A DNA stretch of 64,000 bases from JAAYAY01 sp963674575 (GCA_963674575.2 CAXXQT010000002.1:62001-126000), one strand, 5' to 3'; numbered from the stretch's first letter, positions 32,245 to 42,644 are shown. The notes: generated by a model from the sequence alone, not told the origin. Program-made: numbers and translations.

Positions 32245-33120
32245 TCACAAGCCTCGCCAGGATTCGGGGCGGAAGGCCCGGCGTCCCCGGTCGAGGGCCG
32301 CATCGAGCGTGTCCAGCAGACGCTGCTTGTCTCGCGAGAGGGCGCCGGCCAGGGGCACGTAGTTCGACGCGTGATTCGTTCGGAAAACGCAGCGTGTGAG
32401 CCCCGAGGTTCCGGCGAGGACGCGTCGCAACTCCCCGAGAAGGTGTTCCGGTTCGGGCAATTGAAACGTGCCCGCCTCCCATTGGCGATGAAGAGGAGTC
32501 CCCGGCACGAGCATCAGCGTGAGCATGGAAAAGTATTGGGGATCCATGGCATTGACAACCTCGGCCGTGGCGTCGGCGTGTTGATCGGAGAGGTCGACGC
32601 CGCCGAGTCCCAGAAGGGCGATCACCGAGACTCGGATCCCGGCTTCCTTCGCCCGGACCACGGCGGCGACCATGTCGGCGGCGCTGGCTCCCTTGTCAAC
32701 ACGACGCAACACCTCGTCGCTGCCGCTTTCGAGACCGAGGTAGATCAATTCAAGCCCCTTGGCCCGGAGCGTTGCCAGATCCTCGGGCGACTTGGCGAGG
32801 ATGTCCCGGGCGTTGGCATAGATGCCGATGCGGCGAAGCAGGGGGAAGGCTTCGCTCAACGCGTCGAGGACGGTCGCGAGACGATCCATGTCGAGGACGA
32901 GCGCGTTGCCGTCGCACAGAAACACCCGTCGCACGTCGCCCATGCGCCGCGAGGCCACGGCAATGTCTTCGAGGACCTCGTCCAGAGGCCGGACCTGAAA
33001 GGGCTTGTCCGGATAGGTCCCGCAGAAGGCGCAGCGATTGTGGGAGCACCCGTAGGTGATCTGAAGCAGGTAGCTGTCGGCCTCGCTGGGCGGCCGGATC
33101 ACGGTTCCGTGGTAGCGCAT
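32245..33120 (-). CDS. Radical SAM protein
   Basis: The protein has 291 residues from ATG 33120. The cluster motif is ITYGCSHNRCAFCGTY (Cys25, Cys30, Cys33), a CX4CX2C spacing. The rest is a partial TIM barrel of the Elp3/MiaB-like type (VFLCDGNALVLDMDRL, RIGIYANARDI, LIYLGLESGSDEVLRRVDKG, SMLTLMLVPGTPL). The substrate is unknown. It begins 23 bases after the cyclase-like gene and may be the last gene of the MoxR operon. A longer upstream open frame exists but runs antisense-like through the neighbouring gene. Confidence 0.88.
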   Translation of the reverse strand: MRYHGTVIRPPSEADSYLLQITYGCSHNRCAFCGTYPDKPFQVRPLDEVLEDIAVASRRMGDVRRVFLCDGNALVLDMDRLATVLDALSEAFPLLRRIGIYANARDILAKSPEDLATLRAKGLELIYLGLESGSDEVLRRVDKGASAADMVAAVVRAKEAGIRVSVIALLGLGGVDLSDQHADATAEVVNAMDPQYFSMLTLMLVPGTPLHRQWEAGTFQLPEPEHLLGELRRVLAGTSGLTRCVFRTNHASNYVPLAGALSRDKQRLLDTLDAALDRGRRAFRPESWRGL

Positions 33121-33143
33121 GACACTTTGTTGAATAAACTCGG

Positions 33144-34268
33144 CTACCGCTGATAGATGGGCAGATAGTGATACTTCACCGAAAGACTCAGCACGGCGAG
33201 GGAGGTGGCGTAGACCTTGCCGACTCCTTGTTCCTGTCCGCTTTCCGATCGCCAGGAACCGTCGCCCTGCTGTTTGTCGAGGAGGACTTCCTGAACGAGC
33301 CGCTGGGCCGTTTCGGCATGGTCGCCGCCCCGCTGGTACATGCCCTGGGCGTAGTAATAGGTGCCGTAGAAAAAGAACCGCTCTCGCCATTTGGGCGGGT
33401 GTTCGAGAAGCCAGTCGGCGGCGCCGGCGACCAAGGGAGACTCGTATTCCCCACAGACCTGCATCGCCAGCAGGCCCGCGGCGGTCATCGTGTAGGTCGG
33501 GCTGCGTCCGGTGGGCGTGTAGCAGAAGCCGCTAGCCTTCTTGTCCGGCATCCCGTTTTCGTCGAGGGGCGAGGCGTAGGAATTCTTCAGATATTCGACC
33601 GCATCGCGGATTGCGGCGGCCGGCACCTGCAAGCCGTCGTTCTTCGCCGAACGGAGGGCCATCAACTGCCAGATCGTGACGGAGAGGTCGGCGTCGCGAG
33701 CCTCCGGATAGTAACGCCAGCCGCCGCGGTACTGGAGGTCTTTCTTGACCTTCTGGGAGCTGAGGATCAGGTCGATCGCGCGTTGGCAGCTCTCGTGGAT
33801 TCGGCGGTCCTGCTCCATGTCCGTTCCCATTCCGAGCATTTCCGTGAGCATCAACGTGGTGATCCCGTGCCCGTACATGCGGGAGCCGTCACGCTGGCCA
33901 AAGTAGCCCTTCTTGTCCTGTTGCTCGTCGCGCAAGACATAGTCCAAGGCCTTGCGCATTGCCAGCCCTCGCGAGTCCGGATCGGAAGGCTGCACACCCA
34001 CGCTTGCCATGGCCATGATCGCCAGCGAGGTCATCGTTACTTCGTGGCTCCGGTCGGTAATGGCGCCGTCGGGTCGCTGCTGGCTCACAAGATAACCGAT
34101 CGCCTTATCGACGGCGGCATCGGTCAGATCCCTTTTGAAGGGAGAACTGGTAGAGTCGTTCTCCTGGGGGTCGGCAGCGCTATCCTGGCCCGGGGCGCGC
34201 ACCGCAAAGAGCGTCACAAGCAAGGCGATGAGGCAGAGGATTCGGCTGGGGCAGGCGAGACGTGTCAT
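33144..34268 (-). CDS. Secreted prenyltransferase/squalene-cyclase-like repeat protein
   Basis: The protein has 374 residues from ATG 34268, which overlaps the stop of the DUF4175 gene by four bases (ATGA). A signal peptide of about 28 residues is present. The body shows alpha-toroid repeats of the prenyltransferase and squalene oxidase type: AVDKAIGYLVSQQRPDGAI, LDYVLRDEQQDKKGYFG, LILSSQKVKKD, LQYRGGWRYYPE, then QQGDGSWRSESG. The DxDD motif of true cyclases is absent, so it is more likely a binding or structural toroid. Its position in the MoxR/VWA operon recurs in planctomycetes, and the function is unknown. Confidence 0.82.
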   Translation of the reverse strand: MTRLACPSRILCLIALLVTLFAVRAPGQDSAADPQENDSTSSPFKRDLTDAAVDKAIGYLVSQQRPDGAITDRSHEVTMTSLAIMAMASVGVQPSDPDSRGLAMRKALDYVLRDEQQDKKGYFGQRDGSRMYGHGITTLMLTEMLGMGTDMEQDRRIHESCQRAIDLILSSQKVKKDLQYRGGWRYYPEARDADLSVTIWQLMALRSAKNDGLQVPAAAIRDAVEYLKNSYASPLDENGMPDKKASGFCYTPTGRSPTYTMTAAGLLAMQVCGEYESPLVAGAADWLLEHPPKWRERFFFYGTYYYAQGMYQRGGDHAETAQRLVQEVLLDKQQGDGSWRSESGQEQGVGKVYATSLAVLSLSVKYHYLPIYQR

Positions 34269-37200
34269 TTCTTCTTGCGGGCTCGTTCGGCGATAACTCG
34301 GAAATAGGTTTCGACCTGCTTGCGGTACTCGGCGGAAACGGCATCCCGTCCACTTCCGACGGTATCCTCGGCGGACTTGCTTCGGAGCTTGCCCCAATCG
34401 TCACCCGCGCGGGCAACGGACTGCAGGGCCTCGTTTCCTCCTCCCTGATCAGCCAGCATGGCTCCGAGCTTTGACTCCTCGGCTCCCTCGCGCCCCGGCA
34501 TCTGGGCGGCCATCCGGGACTGCATGCGGGCCTGCGACATCTGGTTTGCCTGGGACTGGGCCGCCTGGGCGAGCGCCGTGGGCGGCGTCGGCGTGTTCGT
34601 CGGCGCGCTGGGGGCGGACGGCGAGCCGGCCGTCGAGCGGTCCAGTTCGTCCAACGTGCGAGCCAGCATCTCGGCCCGGGCGGCTTCCTCCGGAGTGGCC
34701 TGGCGCGAAGGCTGGCTCGACTGGGGGGGCGATTGCGCCGTGGACGGCATGCCCGCCATCATCGGATCCATGTCACCTGCGTCACCCGGGGACTCGGCCG
34801 GAGTGAGTGCGTCCTGCACGGCCTCGGCTTGCTCGCGGATGGCCTCCTCGGCCTCACCGATAGAAGCATGAGCCTGAAGGGCCTGCTGGTTCCCGTCGCG
34901 AGACTCCTCGAAAGGATCGGATTCTCGCACGGCATCCTCCAATTCCCGCTCAGACTGGAGCACCTCGCCCTCCGCAACCTCGAGGATGTCTTCCGACCTC
35001 TCCGCGAGTTGTCGGGCAAGTTCGGCCTTTTCGAGGCGGGCTTCGTGGCGTCCGGCGCGGGCAACGTCCTCGGACGCCTGTTCCACGTCGATTCCGATTT
35101 CCTCCTGCTGGTCGCGAGCCTGCTTGAGCGTCTCGTGCTCCGGGGCCAGTTGCTCAGCCCACTGGGGTTGCTTTGCCAATTCCTTGGCCCGCTTGGCGAT
35201 CTGTTCGGCGATCTCGGCCGCTTCCTTTGCGTAGCGATTGGCCAGTTCGGCGGCCGGGTTCGGCGAATTAAGCGACGGCAATTCCTTCTTCTCAAGGGTC
35301 TCGTTCGCCTTTTCCGCATCCTCTCTTCGCTGTTCGGCCCGATCCAATGCTCGCTGGGCCCGCTCAAGTTCTTCCTGCTCTCGGCGATTGCGTTGGTCGG
35401 CTTCCAGCGAAGCCCGTTGGGCCGACGAACTCTCGGGATCGCGATTGAGCGCCTCCCGCTGCCGATTGGCGTTGTCCTGGGCCGCCTTCGCGTCTCGTTC
35501 TTCGCGCCGAACCTGCTCCTGGGCACGCTGCTCGTCTCTTTGGCGGTCACGCACGCGGTCTCGAGCCTCCCGCTTCATCTGCTCGTGGAAGTTCTTCTGA
35601 CTTTCTTCAAACCGCCGCTGATGGTCCGCTCGTTGCTCCTCGCTGCGGTGGATGTTCTCGTCCTTGGCTTGGGCGGTGGACTGTTCTCCCTCCCGGAACT
35701 TGGCGGCGGCCTCCGCCGCCTGCTCGGCCGTCTGCCTCGCTTGTTCGAGAAGCTCGTCAAGGGCCGTGTCGGGATTGGCTCGTTCCGCCTGGGACACCTC
35801 TTGCGACAACTTGTCTCTTGCCTCGTCGAGCTGCTCGTGGCCTTCTGGGTCCTTGCCTTGGCTTGCCATTGACGTAGCCTGGTAGGCCTGGCGATGGGCC
35901 AGGGTTGACGCGGTTTGCCCCAGCTCGCGCAATTCTTCGGCGAGAGCCTGCTTCTGCTCGCGGAATTCCCGATCGGAGTTCTCAACGGACCGCTGCATGT
36001 CGGCCTCGCGGTTGGCCGAATGCTCCAGGGATTGCTGCGCCTGGGCCAGGGCGTCCTGAGAGATCTCCGAAAGGGCCTCTTGCATGGCCGGGTTGTGAGC
36101 CAGCTCCTCCTCCAGTTCCGCCATCAGTTCCTGGGGAGTCTTGGCGGCCATTTCGGCAAGCTCCGCGGCATCGGAATACTGCTGATCCATCTGCCGGGCG
36201 ATTCCCATGTCCCGCTCGGCCTGGCGAAGGGCCTGACGTGTCTCGTTCACGTTCTCGCCGCTTTCAAGTCGTTCGTAATGTTCGGCCACCTTTTCCAGGG
36301 CGTCGGCGGTTCGCTCCTGCTGGTCGGCAGTCTTCGATAGTTCGCGGGCCTGATCGTCCGGCTCCTGGGTCGTGCCGGCCTGCTCCATGGCGCGGTTCAT
36401 CTGCTCGGCCGGTTCTTCGATCATCCGAGTGCTGTCGTCGGCGTCCCGGGCTCGCTCCCGGCCTTCTTCCGTAAGCAGGTCCTGCTGATTGGCGTCCTCG
36501 GCCAGGGCGTCGAGCAGATCCTCGAGTTGGCGATTCACTTCCTCCTGACGCTGCTCAACCTGGTCCATCTGTTCGGCGGCTGCCTGGGGCTCGCCCTGGG
36601 CGAGGTTTTCGGCCGTGCTTTCCGTCTCCTCCTCCAGCCGGCGGACTTCTTCGGCGGCCTGGCGGGCCATCTGCGGCAGCGTGGGCGCGTATTGGGCAAT
36701 CAACGCTCGGGCTTCCGCCATGATGGGCTCAATTTCGTCGAGAGCGGCTTCCGTCTCGGTCTTCAATTCCGCCAGTTCATAGGCGGCTGCCACCCGATCC
36801 TCGCGCCGCCAACGCCGTGCCCCGATCTTGCTGCCTGCCTCGTTTGCCGGTCGAGTCCAACGCAAGTGATCGATCTTTCCCGAAAGGCTGGAAGGGTAGT
36901 CCGCATCCCGCATTGCCTTGGCGACGAACTCGCAGCCCTCGTGAAATGCGTCCCAGCGGCGGGGGTGGTCGAGCCGAGCCCACACCTCCTGGGATTGCCA
37001 GCGTTCCCTGGAAGCCAGGTCCCCCAGATCCTTGTCGAGTTGAACGGCGCCGTGTCCTGCTTCCAGGACGGCATAAGCCCCGGCAATCTGGTGGAGGATA
37101 TCTGGGATCTCGGATTCGGCGGGCCCTTCTTCCGTGAAACGGTTGAGCAGGGCGATCAAGGCCCGACGTGTCAACGCCGCGTCAGAGGCGTACTGGGTGT

Positions 37201-39796
37201 CGGCGTCCGGCCGGGCTTGTGTCGAGTTGCGACGCGACGAGAGCCGGGCAGACCCTTCGCTGCGAAGCCGCGCCAAGGAGACCTTGGCCCGATCGATCGA
37301 CACCTGGACTTTTTGGCTTTCCGTCGAATCGCTTGTTTCACCAAGGCCCGCGGTGTCTTTGGCGAGCGTTTGGGCAGCCTCGGATGCATGTTGGATCGGT
37401 TTGGCCAGGGAACCGATTCGCTTGCGGAACTCCGACCGGGCCTCCACGAGCCTCCGCGACAGATTGCCGTCCAAGGTGGCAATTTGCTGTTGTCCGGGCA
37501 GTTCGTCGGCGAGTCGCTGGGTCCTTTCTCGAAGCCGGGACAACTGGTCCTCCGACTCCATCGCCTCTTCCAATTCGAAACGCCGCTGGCCGATCCATTC
37601 CAGGTTGCCGCGAAGCCGCTCCCGCAACGAGGAATTCAGCCGCGGCGCATGTTTGCGGAGCAGCTGCTCCACCGCACGCATCTGGCTGGTGATGACCGTC
37701 TCCTGACGAAGCAGTCGTTGCCAGGAAAGCGAGACCTTCGAGCTGAGCAAACGGGCCTGGTAGGCATGAATGGCATCCAGGTCCGCCGCCGCGGCCGCGA
37801 GGATGTTGTGGGCCACCAGGTCCTGGAACCGCTCGTGCAGTTGCTTCGCATCGTCGGACGCCCCGGAGAACGCCTCGGCCACCTTCTTGAGATCCTCGGA
37901 AAGGGCCGACGAATCGTCCGCATTGCGAGGCAGGTCGAGATAGGTGGCCGGGATCTGCATGCGGTCCGACTGGATTCGAGCCACAAGCCTCGCCACCAGT
38001 TCGACGTCTTCCGCATCCACGCCGGCCGGCATCTTGGGGAGGATCTCCAAGGCCAGGGCCACGACCTCGTCGCCCTCCTCCCGGATCTTGTGAGCCAGGT
38101 CGAGGAGGGTAGCGCGGTCGGCCGGCCCGATTTCGGCGACTGCCGGATCCTCACGGAGCCGATCGATCACGGCAGTGGCCGTCTGGTTGTGTTCACGCAC
38201 GGTCGCGGCAAAGTCGACAAGCCGGTCGAAGAGTTTCTCCTTCAGCTCCATGGCCTCGTGCCGATTGGGATCGAAGTCCGGCGAGGCAATCACGATCTGA
38301 AGCGGAATCGACTCCCCTTCGTTTCCCTTGCGATCCGTGGCCACCAGTCGCGTGGACACCTGGTCGCCCGACTTCAGGTTCAAATCGAGCATGTCCCACT
38401 GCCAATCGACGGTCACGGAAGGCTCTTCCTTGATCGGCAGGGGAATATCGAGCCACTCGCGGCCGTTCACGGAGATCTGCTGCTTCAACTCGGCCAGGGG
38501 CAGGTCGTCTTCGGCAAGTCCTTCAAGGTCGAGGATGTCGCTGGGCGGCAGGATCAGCGTTGTTTCGTCCATGCCGACGAAGCCAACCCGAGGAATCAGG
38601 TCGGGTTCGGGGCGGATTTCGCACTTGGGGCTGAAGGGGTTGTCGAATCCGGTTTCCTTGCTCACCAGGTGGACCTGGTAGATCCCGGGGGTCTTGATGG
38701 GCATCGCGGCCCGGTAGCGGAGCGGACCGGCTTCCGTCAGTGGGACCACGGTCACTTCATCGGCGCCGCTGTGTTCCAGGCGGAGTTCGGCTTGGGAGAC
38801 CGGCTGATCCAACTCGAAGACAACCTCCGCCTCCGTTCCTTCCAGGGCGATCAGGTCGCCGTGAGATTCGGAGACGGTTTTCTCCGGCATCTTCGCATAT
38901 TCGGGGGGCCGGAATGTCTTGTGGTAGGCAACCACGTAGGGACGCATTTGCGAGCGGATCGTGTAGTGCCGGGTGACGGCGTCCCCCGCGAGGATGCGGT
39001 AGTCGACTGATTCCTCTTCCACGCTGATATTGGCCGCGAATTGCATGGGCCCGTTGGGTCGCATTGCCTGCTGGACCACTTCCCCCGAAGGCGAGCGAGT
39101 TTCGAGGGTGACCTCGTCGACCGTGGGGCCGGAGATCTCCACGATAATGGCGACGGCCTCGTTGCGCGGGGCGGTCAGCGAATGGGGCGTGGGCTGAAGA
39201 ATCTCCACCTGGACGCGGGACACCCGGTCGAGATTGGCCCCCGGCAGGATGGCTCGGGTCATCAACAACCGAAAGGGAAATCCCGGCAGCATCATGAGGA
39301 GGAAGAAAACTGCCACGATGCCAAAGGAAGCCAGCAGCCACCGGGCCAGGATGCCCATCGGCAGAAGCGAGGCGACCTGGACCGTCTCCATCTGCCGGCC
39401 CACTCGATCCTGGAGCAGTTGCCGAAAAACCGGCGAATCATGAACGCTGCTCGGATCGTCGGTGCAGAGTTCGATGGCCGAAAGCAACTGTTCGCGGAGC
39501 TCGGGGGCCGTTGTTTCCACGAACTGGGCCAGTTCGTGGCGGCTTGGGATCCGAACGAGCAGACGCACGCAGGTGAGCCAGACGACCAGCCCTGTTCCCA
39601 GGTAGCCCGCAATGCTCATGGTCCATCGTGCGGAACTGGGCAGGATCCAGAGCCAATCGGCCGTGGCGATGAGCGTCATCAGCGCAAGGAAGCTGACAAG
39701 CCCCGCACAAATGCCGCGAACCAGAACCAGCCGGCGCCGGCGGCGCTCGAACTGGTCGAGTTTTTCGCGGGTGATTGGATTCAGGCTGACGCTCAT
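34265..39796 (-). CDS. Giant membrane-anchored coiled-coil protein (DUF4175-like)
   Basis: The protein has 1843 residues, with AGGA before ATG 39796. Three hydrophobic spans occur near residues 24-50, 58-82 and 146-170. A beta-rich part with Ig-like features (LSLTAPRN-like and FRPPEYAKMPEKT segments) covers roughly 190-500. The remainder, especially residues 1000-1750, is a very long charged coiled coil, rich in Glu, Gln, Arg and Ala, and ends in a Pro/Ser/Met linker and ERARKKK. This matches DUF4175-type proteins that accompany MoxR/VWA clusters. It probably spans the envelope as a scaffold. It has ATGA overlap with the next gene and 40 bases from the previous one. Confidence 0.85.
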   Translation of the reverse strand: MSVSLNPITREKLDQFERRRRRLVLVRGICAGLVSFLALMTLIATADWLWILPSSARWTMSIAGYLGTGLVVWLTCVRLLVRIPSRHELAQFVETTAPELREQLLSAIELCTDDPSSVHDSPVFRQLLQDRVGRQMETVQVASLLPMGILARWLLASFGIVAVFFLLMMLPGFPFRLLMTRAILPGANLDRVSRVQVEILQPTPHSLTAPRNEAVAIIVEISGPTVDEVTLETRSPSGEVVQQAMRPNGPMQFAANISVEEESVDYRILAGDAVTRHYTIRSQMRPYVVAYHKTFRPPEYAKMPEKTVSESHGDLIALEGTEAEVVFELDQPVSQAELRLEHSGADEVTVVPLTEAGPLRYRAAMPIKTPGIYQVHLVSKETGFDNPFSPKCEIRPEPDLIPRVGFVGMDETTLILPPSDILDLEGLAEDDLPLAELKQQISVNGREWLDIPLPIKEEPSVTVDWQWDMLDLNLKSGDQVSTRLVATDRKGNEGESIPLQIVIASPDFDPNRHEAMELKEKLFDRLVDFAATVREHNQTATAVIDRLREDPAVAEIGPADRATLLDLAHKIREEGDEVVALALEILPKMPAGVDAEDVELVARLVARIQSDRMQIPATYLDLPRNADDSSALSEDLKKVAEAFSGASDDAKQLHERFQDLVAHNILAAAAADLDAIHAYQARLLSSKVSLSWQRLLRQETVITSQMRAVEQLLRKHAPRLNSSLRERLRGNLEWIGQRRFELEEAMESEDQLSRLRERTQRLADELPGQQQIATLDGNLSRRLVEARSEFRKRIGSLAKPIQHASEAAQTLAKDTAGLGETSDSTESQKVQVSIDRAKVSLARLRSEGSARLSSRRNSTQARPDADTQYASDAALTRRALIALLNRFTEEGPAESEIPDILHQIAGAYAVLEAGHGAVQLDKDLGDLASRERWQSQEVWARLDHPRRWDAFHEGCEFVAKAMRDADYPSSLSGKIDHLRWTRPANEAGSKIGARRWRREDRVAAAYELAELKTETEAALDEIEPIMAEARALIAQYAPTLPQMARQAAEEVRRLEEETESTAENLAQGEPQAAAEQMDQVEQRQEEVNRQLEDLLDALAEDANQQDLLTEEGRERARDADDSTRMIEEPAEQMNRAMEQAGTTQEPDDQARELSKTADQQERTADALEKVAEHYERLESGENVNETRQALRQAERDMGIARQMDQQYSDAAELAEMAAKTPQELMAELEEELAHNPAMQEALSEISQDALAQAQQSLEHSANREADMQRSVENSDREFREQKQALAEELRELGQTASTLAHRQAYQATSMASQGKDPEGHEQLDEARDKLSQEVSQAERANPDTALDELLEQARQTAEQAAEAAAKFREGEQSTAQAKDENIHRSEEQRADHQRRFEESQKNFHEQMKREARDRVRDRQRDEQRAQEQVRREERDAKAAQDNANRQREALNRDPESSSAQRASLEADQRNRREQEELERAQRALDRAEQRREDAEKANETLEKKELPSLNSPNPAAELANRYAKEAAEIAEQIAKRAKELAKQPQWAEQLAPEHETLKQARDQQEEIGIDVEQASEDVARAGRHEARLEKAELARQLAERSEDILEVAEGEVLQSERELEDAVRESDPFEESRDGNQQALQAHASIGEAEEAIREQAEAVQDALTPAESPGDAGDMDPMMAGMPSTAQSPPQSSQPSRQATPEEAARAEMLARTLDELDRSTAGSPSAPSAPTNTPTPPTALAQAAQSQANQMSQARMQSRMAAQMPGREGAEESKLGAMLADQGGGNEALQSVARAGDDWGKLRSKSAEDTVGSGRDAVSAEYRKQVETYFRVIAERARKKK

Positions 39797-39836
39797 GTCT
39801 GCTGTTTCCTGGCATACCTTGGAGGCACAACCTGCC

Positions 39837-42644
39837 TCAGAGTACTCCGGCTCGTTTTCGCAACATCCATTCTATCGAAAGTAACAGGACAATGGCAGCA
39901 AACCACCAGTAGCTCTGCCAAAGGAGGGTATCCGATTCGACGACGCGCCCGCTGCTCAAGGGACGGAGCAGATCGATCAGCCCACCGGCCTCTTCTTCCC
40001 GCAGGAACCGGCCTCCCGAACTGCGTGCCATTTCTTCGAGCAATTCGTCGTTGCAGGCCGTCAGTTCCAGTTCGCGATTCTCAGGGGGCTCGACCACGAA
40101 CCCGCTACGGGCGCGGAGGGCATCCAAGCTGTAGCCCGACGCCCGAACGCTCACCTCGTAGTGTCCTTCCGGAAGCTGGCCGGTCCGGCCTCGGTACACT
40201 CCCGTGCCGTTTTCATCGGGGGCAAGGCTGACCGTCGACACGATCTGACCGTCCTGCCAGACGAGGGCGTCGACGGTGGCGTCCGCTGCGGGGCGCCCGT
40301 CGGCCGTTCGAAGCCCCACGCGAATGTCGACTTCATCGCCTGCGGCGTAGGTGGGAGGTCCCGTATCGATCGAGACGTAGTCGTCGCTTACGGCATAAGG
40401 TCGCGGCATGATCCACTGGATCAACTGGTTCCAGAATCGCTGGTGATAGGTGTCGGCCGCCTTGCAACGCCATCGCCAGGTTTCGTCGGCTGCCGAATAG
40501 AAAACCCGTCCGGCGCCGAAGGCTCGCGTGACCATGACGGGAACCACTCGCGTGCCCGCGACGGCTTCCACGAGCGTCTCCGCATCGGCGAGCGTCTCCA
40601 CGGAAACGATCGTTCGCGGGAATGGCAGCTCTTTCCACAGACGCTCGTTTGCCTCGCGCGAGGAGGCCAGCATCAGGGCGTTCCGCTTCTCGCCGGAGGC
40701 CGTCAACTGCAGGCCCGAGATTTCCGAATCCAAAGGAGCGTTCAATCGCTTCACGGGCAGCAAGGAAGCCAGCGGACTGGTGTCTGCCAGATCCAGGTTG
40801 CCGCGGTTGCCGTCGAGGAACACGAGGCCCCCGCCGCGAAGCTCCACGAAATCGCGAATCCACTCCAATTCGTTCTCGTTGAACACTTCAGCAGGAACAT
40901 CGCCGAAGACGATCACATCGTATTGATACAAGGCGCCGCGATCTGCCGGGAAACGGTCCGGCCCCTCGCCTCGCGGCAAGGTCGCCTGCTCCGTGCCCGG
41001 GCCGACCAGAATCGTGTCGATGTGCCATTGATCGTCCCGCTCGAACACGTTCCGAAGGTAACGAGTTTCCCAACGGGAACGTCCGTCGATCAGGAGGATG
41101 CGGTAGCTTTGGGTGATCGCGGCCAGGCGGAATTCCGACGCGTTGTTGGCCAGTTCCGTCTCTCCTTCCAGGGGAGCCAGCGTGGCCGTGAGCACGACCG
41201 GAAGGGCGTGGTGTTTCACCTTCGGATCGAGGGCCGCCTTCTGTTTTTCCACCAGTTCATCCAGAGAAAGGTCGAACTCGATTCGGCGGAGTCGCACATC
41301 CTGGGTGGTGAGCTGCTGCTGCCAGAGGATTTCGCCGTCGGCTTCGATTTGTGCCACAAAGGACTGGCCGGGCGGCATCTGGTCCTTCATGACGAGCGTG
41401 CCGCGGACGCGATCCTTTTGGAAGACCAACGCGGGATGTTCCACGTCGAGGAGGGCCAAGTCTGGGGCCTCTCGGACGGCGCCGAATCCAACCGTGTGAA
41501 GCGGGCTCCCCTGGCTGCCCAGGACGCGGCCTGTTACCACAGGCGACGCGCCGCGATTGTGCCGTCCGTCCGTGAGTAGGACGGCGGCCGTTCGGCTCTC
41601 GGTGGGCGTCGGTGCATCGCCCTCGGCGCCCTCTTTGCCTTCCGTCATGCGACCGGCAATCGCGGAGCCCAAGTCCGTCCACGGTCCGTTCGGCTCGGCT
41701 CCCAGGTTGGCGGGAACCGAATCTTCACGGAGTCGACTCCAAAGGGTCTGGCCTTCGTCCCCGGCCAGGGCGACGATCTCCACGTCGTGGGTGTTTGCCA
41801 GTTGCGAAAGCAGCCCGTCGTCGGGATTGAGAAGACAGTTTTCCGCCCTTTGCCAACGCGTGCTTCCATCGATGTGGGCTACGGCGGACAAGACGGACGA
41901 ATCGCCCGAACCGACCAATTCACGCCCGTAGGCGTCAAAGGCCGCAAGGATTTCGTTCTGGTAGCGTTCGACGGCGCCGACAAGATCGAGCAGTTCGGCA
42001 AGGACCGCCTGACGAGCGGCGATCTGATCGAGCGGCTTGGCCAACAGGGCGTCGGCCGGCTCGCACACCTCGGATCGGAACCGCACTGCCAAGTCTTTCC
42101 ACGGCGGATCTTGGCCCGATGGAGCGGGCAGAGACGCCCAATCGTAGGCATCCAGCGTGTCGCCGACGGAAGTCGCTTCGCGGGCCAGGGCGTCTCGGCA
42201 GCGACTCGCCGTGTCGGCATCGACCGAATCTCCTCGAAGCGATTCGGTCAACTGGCGGCGCACCGCCGCCAGGCGTGTCGACGCAGTGTAAAGGGTCGCA
42301 TCCACGCTGCCCTCGGGAAGCAAGCCCTGCCTTTCGGCGAGCAGCAGTTTCCGGGCCTCGGGCATCTGCGGATCGTGCACGCCCATGCTGAGCGAGGTGT
42401 CGACAAACACAACGACTCGCCCGAGCTGCCCTTCCACCCGTCGATGGTGCAGAACCGGGCCGGTCAGGACGAGCAAGGTCAAGGCCACCGCGGCCGCACG
42501 CAGCAGCGGCAGCCACACACGCAGCCTTGGCGGGAGATCGTGCCGCTCGCGACGGTAGTAGAACCAGACAGCGAGCGCGGCGGCGAGTGCCAGGGGCACG
42601 CCCACCCAGAATGGAATATCGCCAAGAAATCGGATGCTTGTCAT
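39837..42644 (-). CDS. Membrane VWA protein with glutamine-amidotransferase-like domain
   Basis: The protein has 935 residues. Two N-terminal spans (about 10-30 and 42-62) lead a VWA domain with MIDAS motif DTSLS (Asp82, VVVFVDTSLSMGVHD). The middle has Ig-like beta domains and a GATase1-like region (YDVIVFGDVPAEVFNENELE, GGGLVFLDGNRGN) of the type found in BatA-like proteins; the catalytic triad is not visible. One C-terminal span (YWWFAAIVLLLSIEWML) closes it. The start overlaps the previous stop by four bases (ATGA). It probably forms a membrane complex with the other VWA proteins of the cluster and the MoxR chaperone. Confidence 0.88.
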   Translation of the reverse strand: MTSIRFLGDIPFWVGVPLALAAALAVWFYYRRERHDLPPRLRVWLPLLRAAAVALTLLVLTGPVLHHRRVEGQLGRVVVFVDTSLSMGVHDPQMPEARKLLLAERQGLLPEGSVDATLYTASTRLAAVRRQLTESLRGDSVDADTASRCRDALAREATSVGDTLDAYDWASLPAPSGQDPPWKDLAVRFRSEVCEPADALLAKPLDQIAARQAVLAELLDLVGAVERYQNEILAAFDAYGRELVGSGDSSVLSAVAHIDGSTRWQRAENCLLNPDDGLLSQLANTHDVEIVALAGDEGQTLWSRLREDSVPANLGAEPNGPWTDLGSAIAGRMTEGKEGAEGDAPTPTESRTAAVLLTDGRHNRGASPVVTGRVLGSQGSPLHTVGFGAVREAPDLALLDVEHPALVFQKDRVRGTLVMKDQMPPGQSFVAQIEADGEILWQQQLTTQDVRLRRIEFDLSLDELVEKQKAALDPKVKHHALPVVLTATLAPLEGETELANNASEFRLAAITQSYRILLIDGRSRWETRYLRNVFERDDQWHIDTILVGPGTEQATLPRGEGPDRFPADRGALYQYDVIVFGDVPAEVFNENELEWIRDFVELRGGGLVFLDGNRGNLDLADTSPLASLLPVKRLNAPLDSEISGLQLTASGEKRNALMLASSREANERLWKELPFPRTIVSVETLADAETLVEAVAGTRVVPVMVTRAFGAGRVFYSAADETWRWRCKAADTYHQRFWNQLIQWIMPRPYAVSDDYVSIDTGPPTYAAGDEVDIRVGLRTADGRPAADATVDALVWQDGQIVSTVSLAPDENGTGVYRGRTGQLPEGHYEVSVRASGYSLDALRARSGFVVEPPENRELELTACNDELLEEMARSSGGRFLREEEAGGLIDLLRPLSSGRVVESDTLLWQSYWWFAAIVLLLSIEWMLRKRAGVL

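Noticed and set aside
36527..39010. An 827-residue open frame on the plus strand
   Set aside because: It is antisense to the DUF4175-like gene, and its translation is a compositional shadow of that gene's biased codons with no domain.
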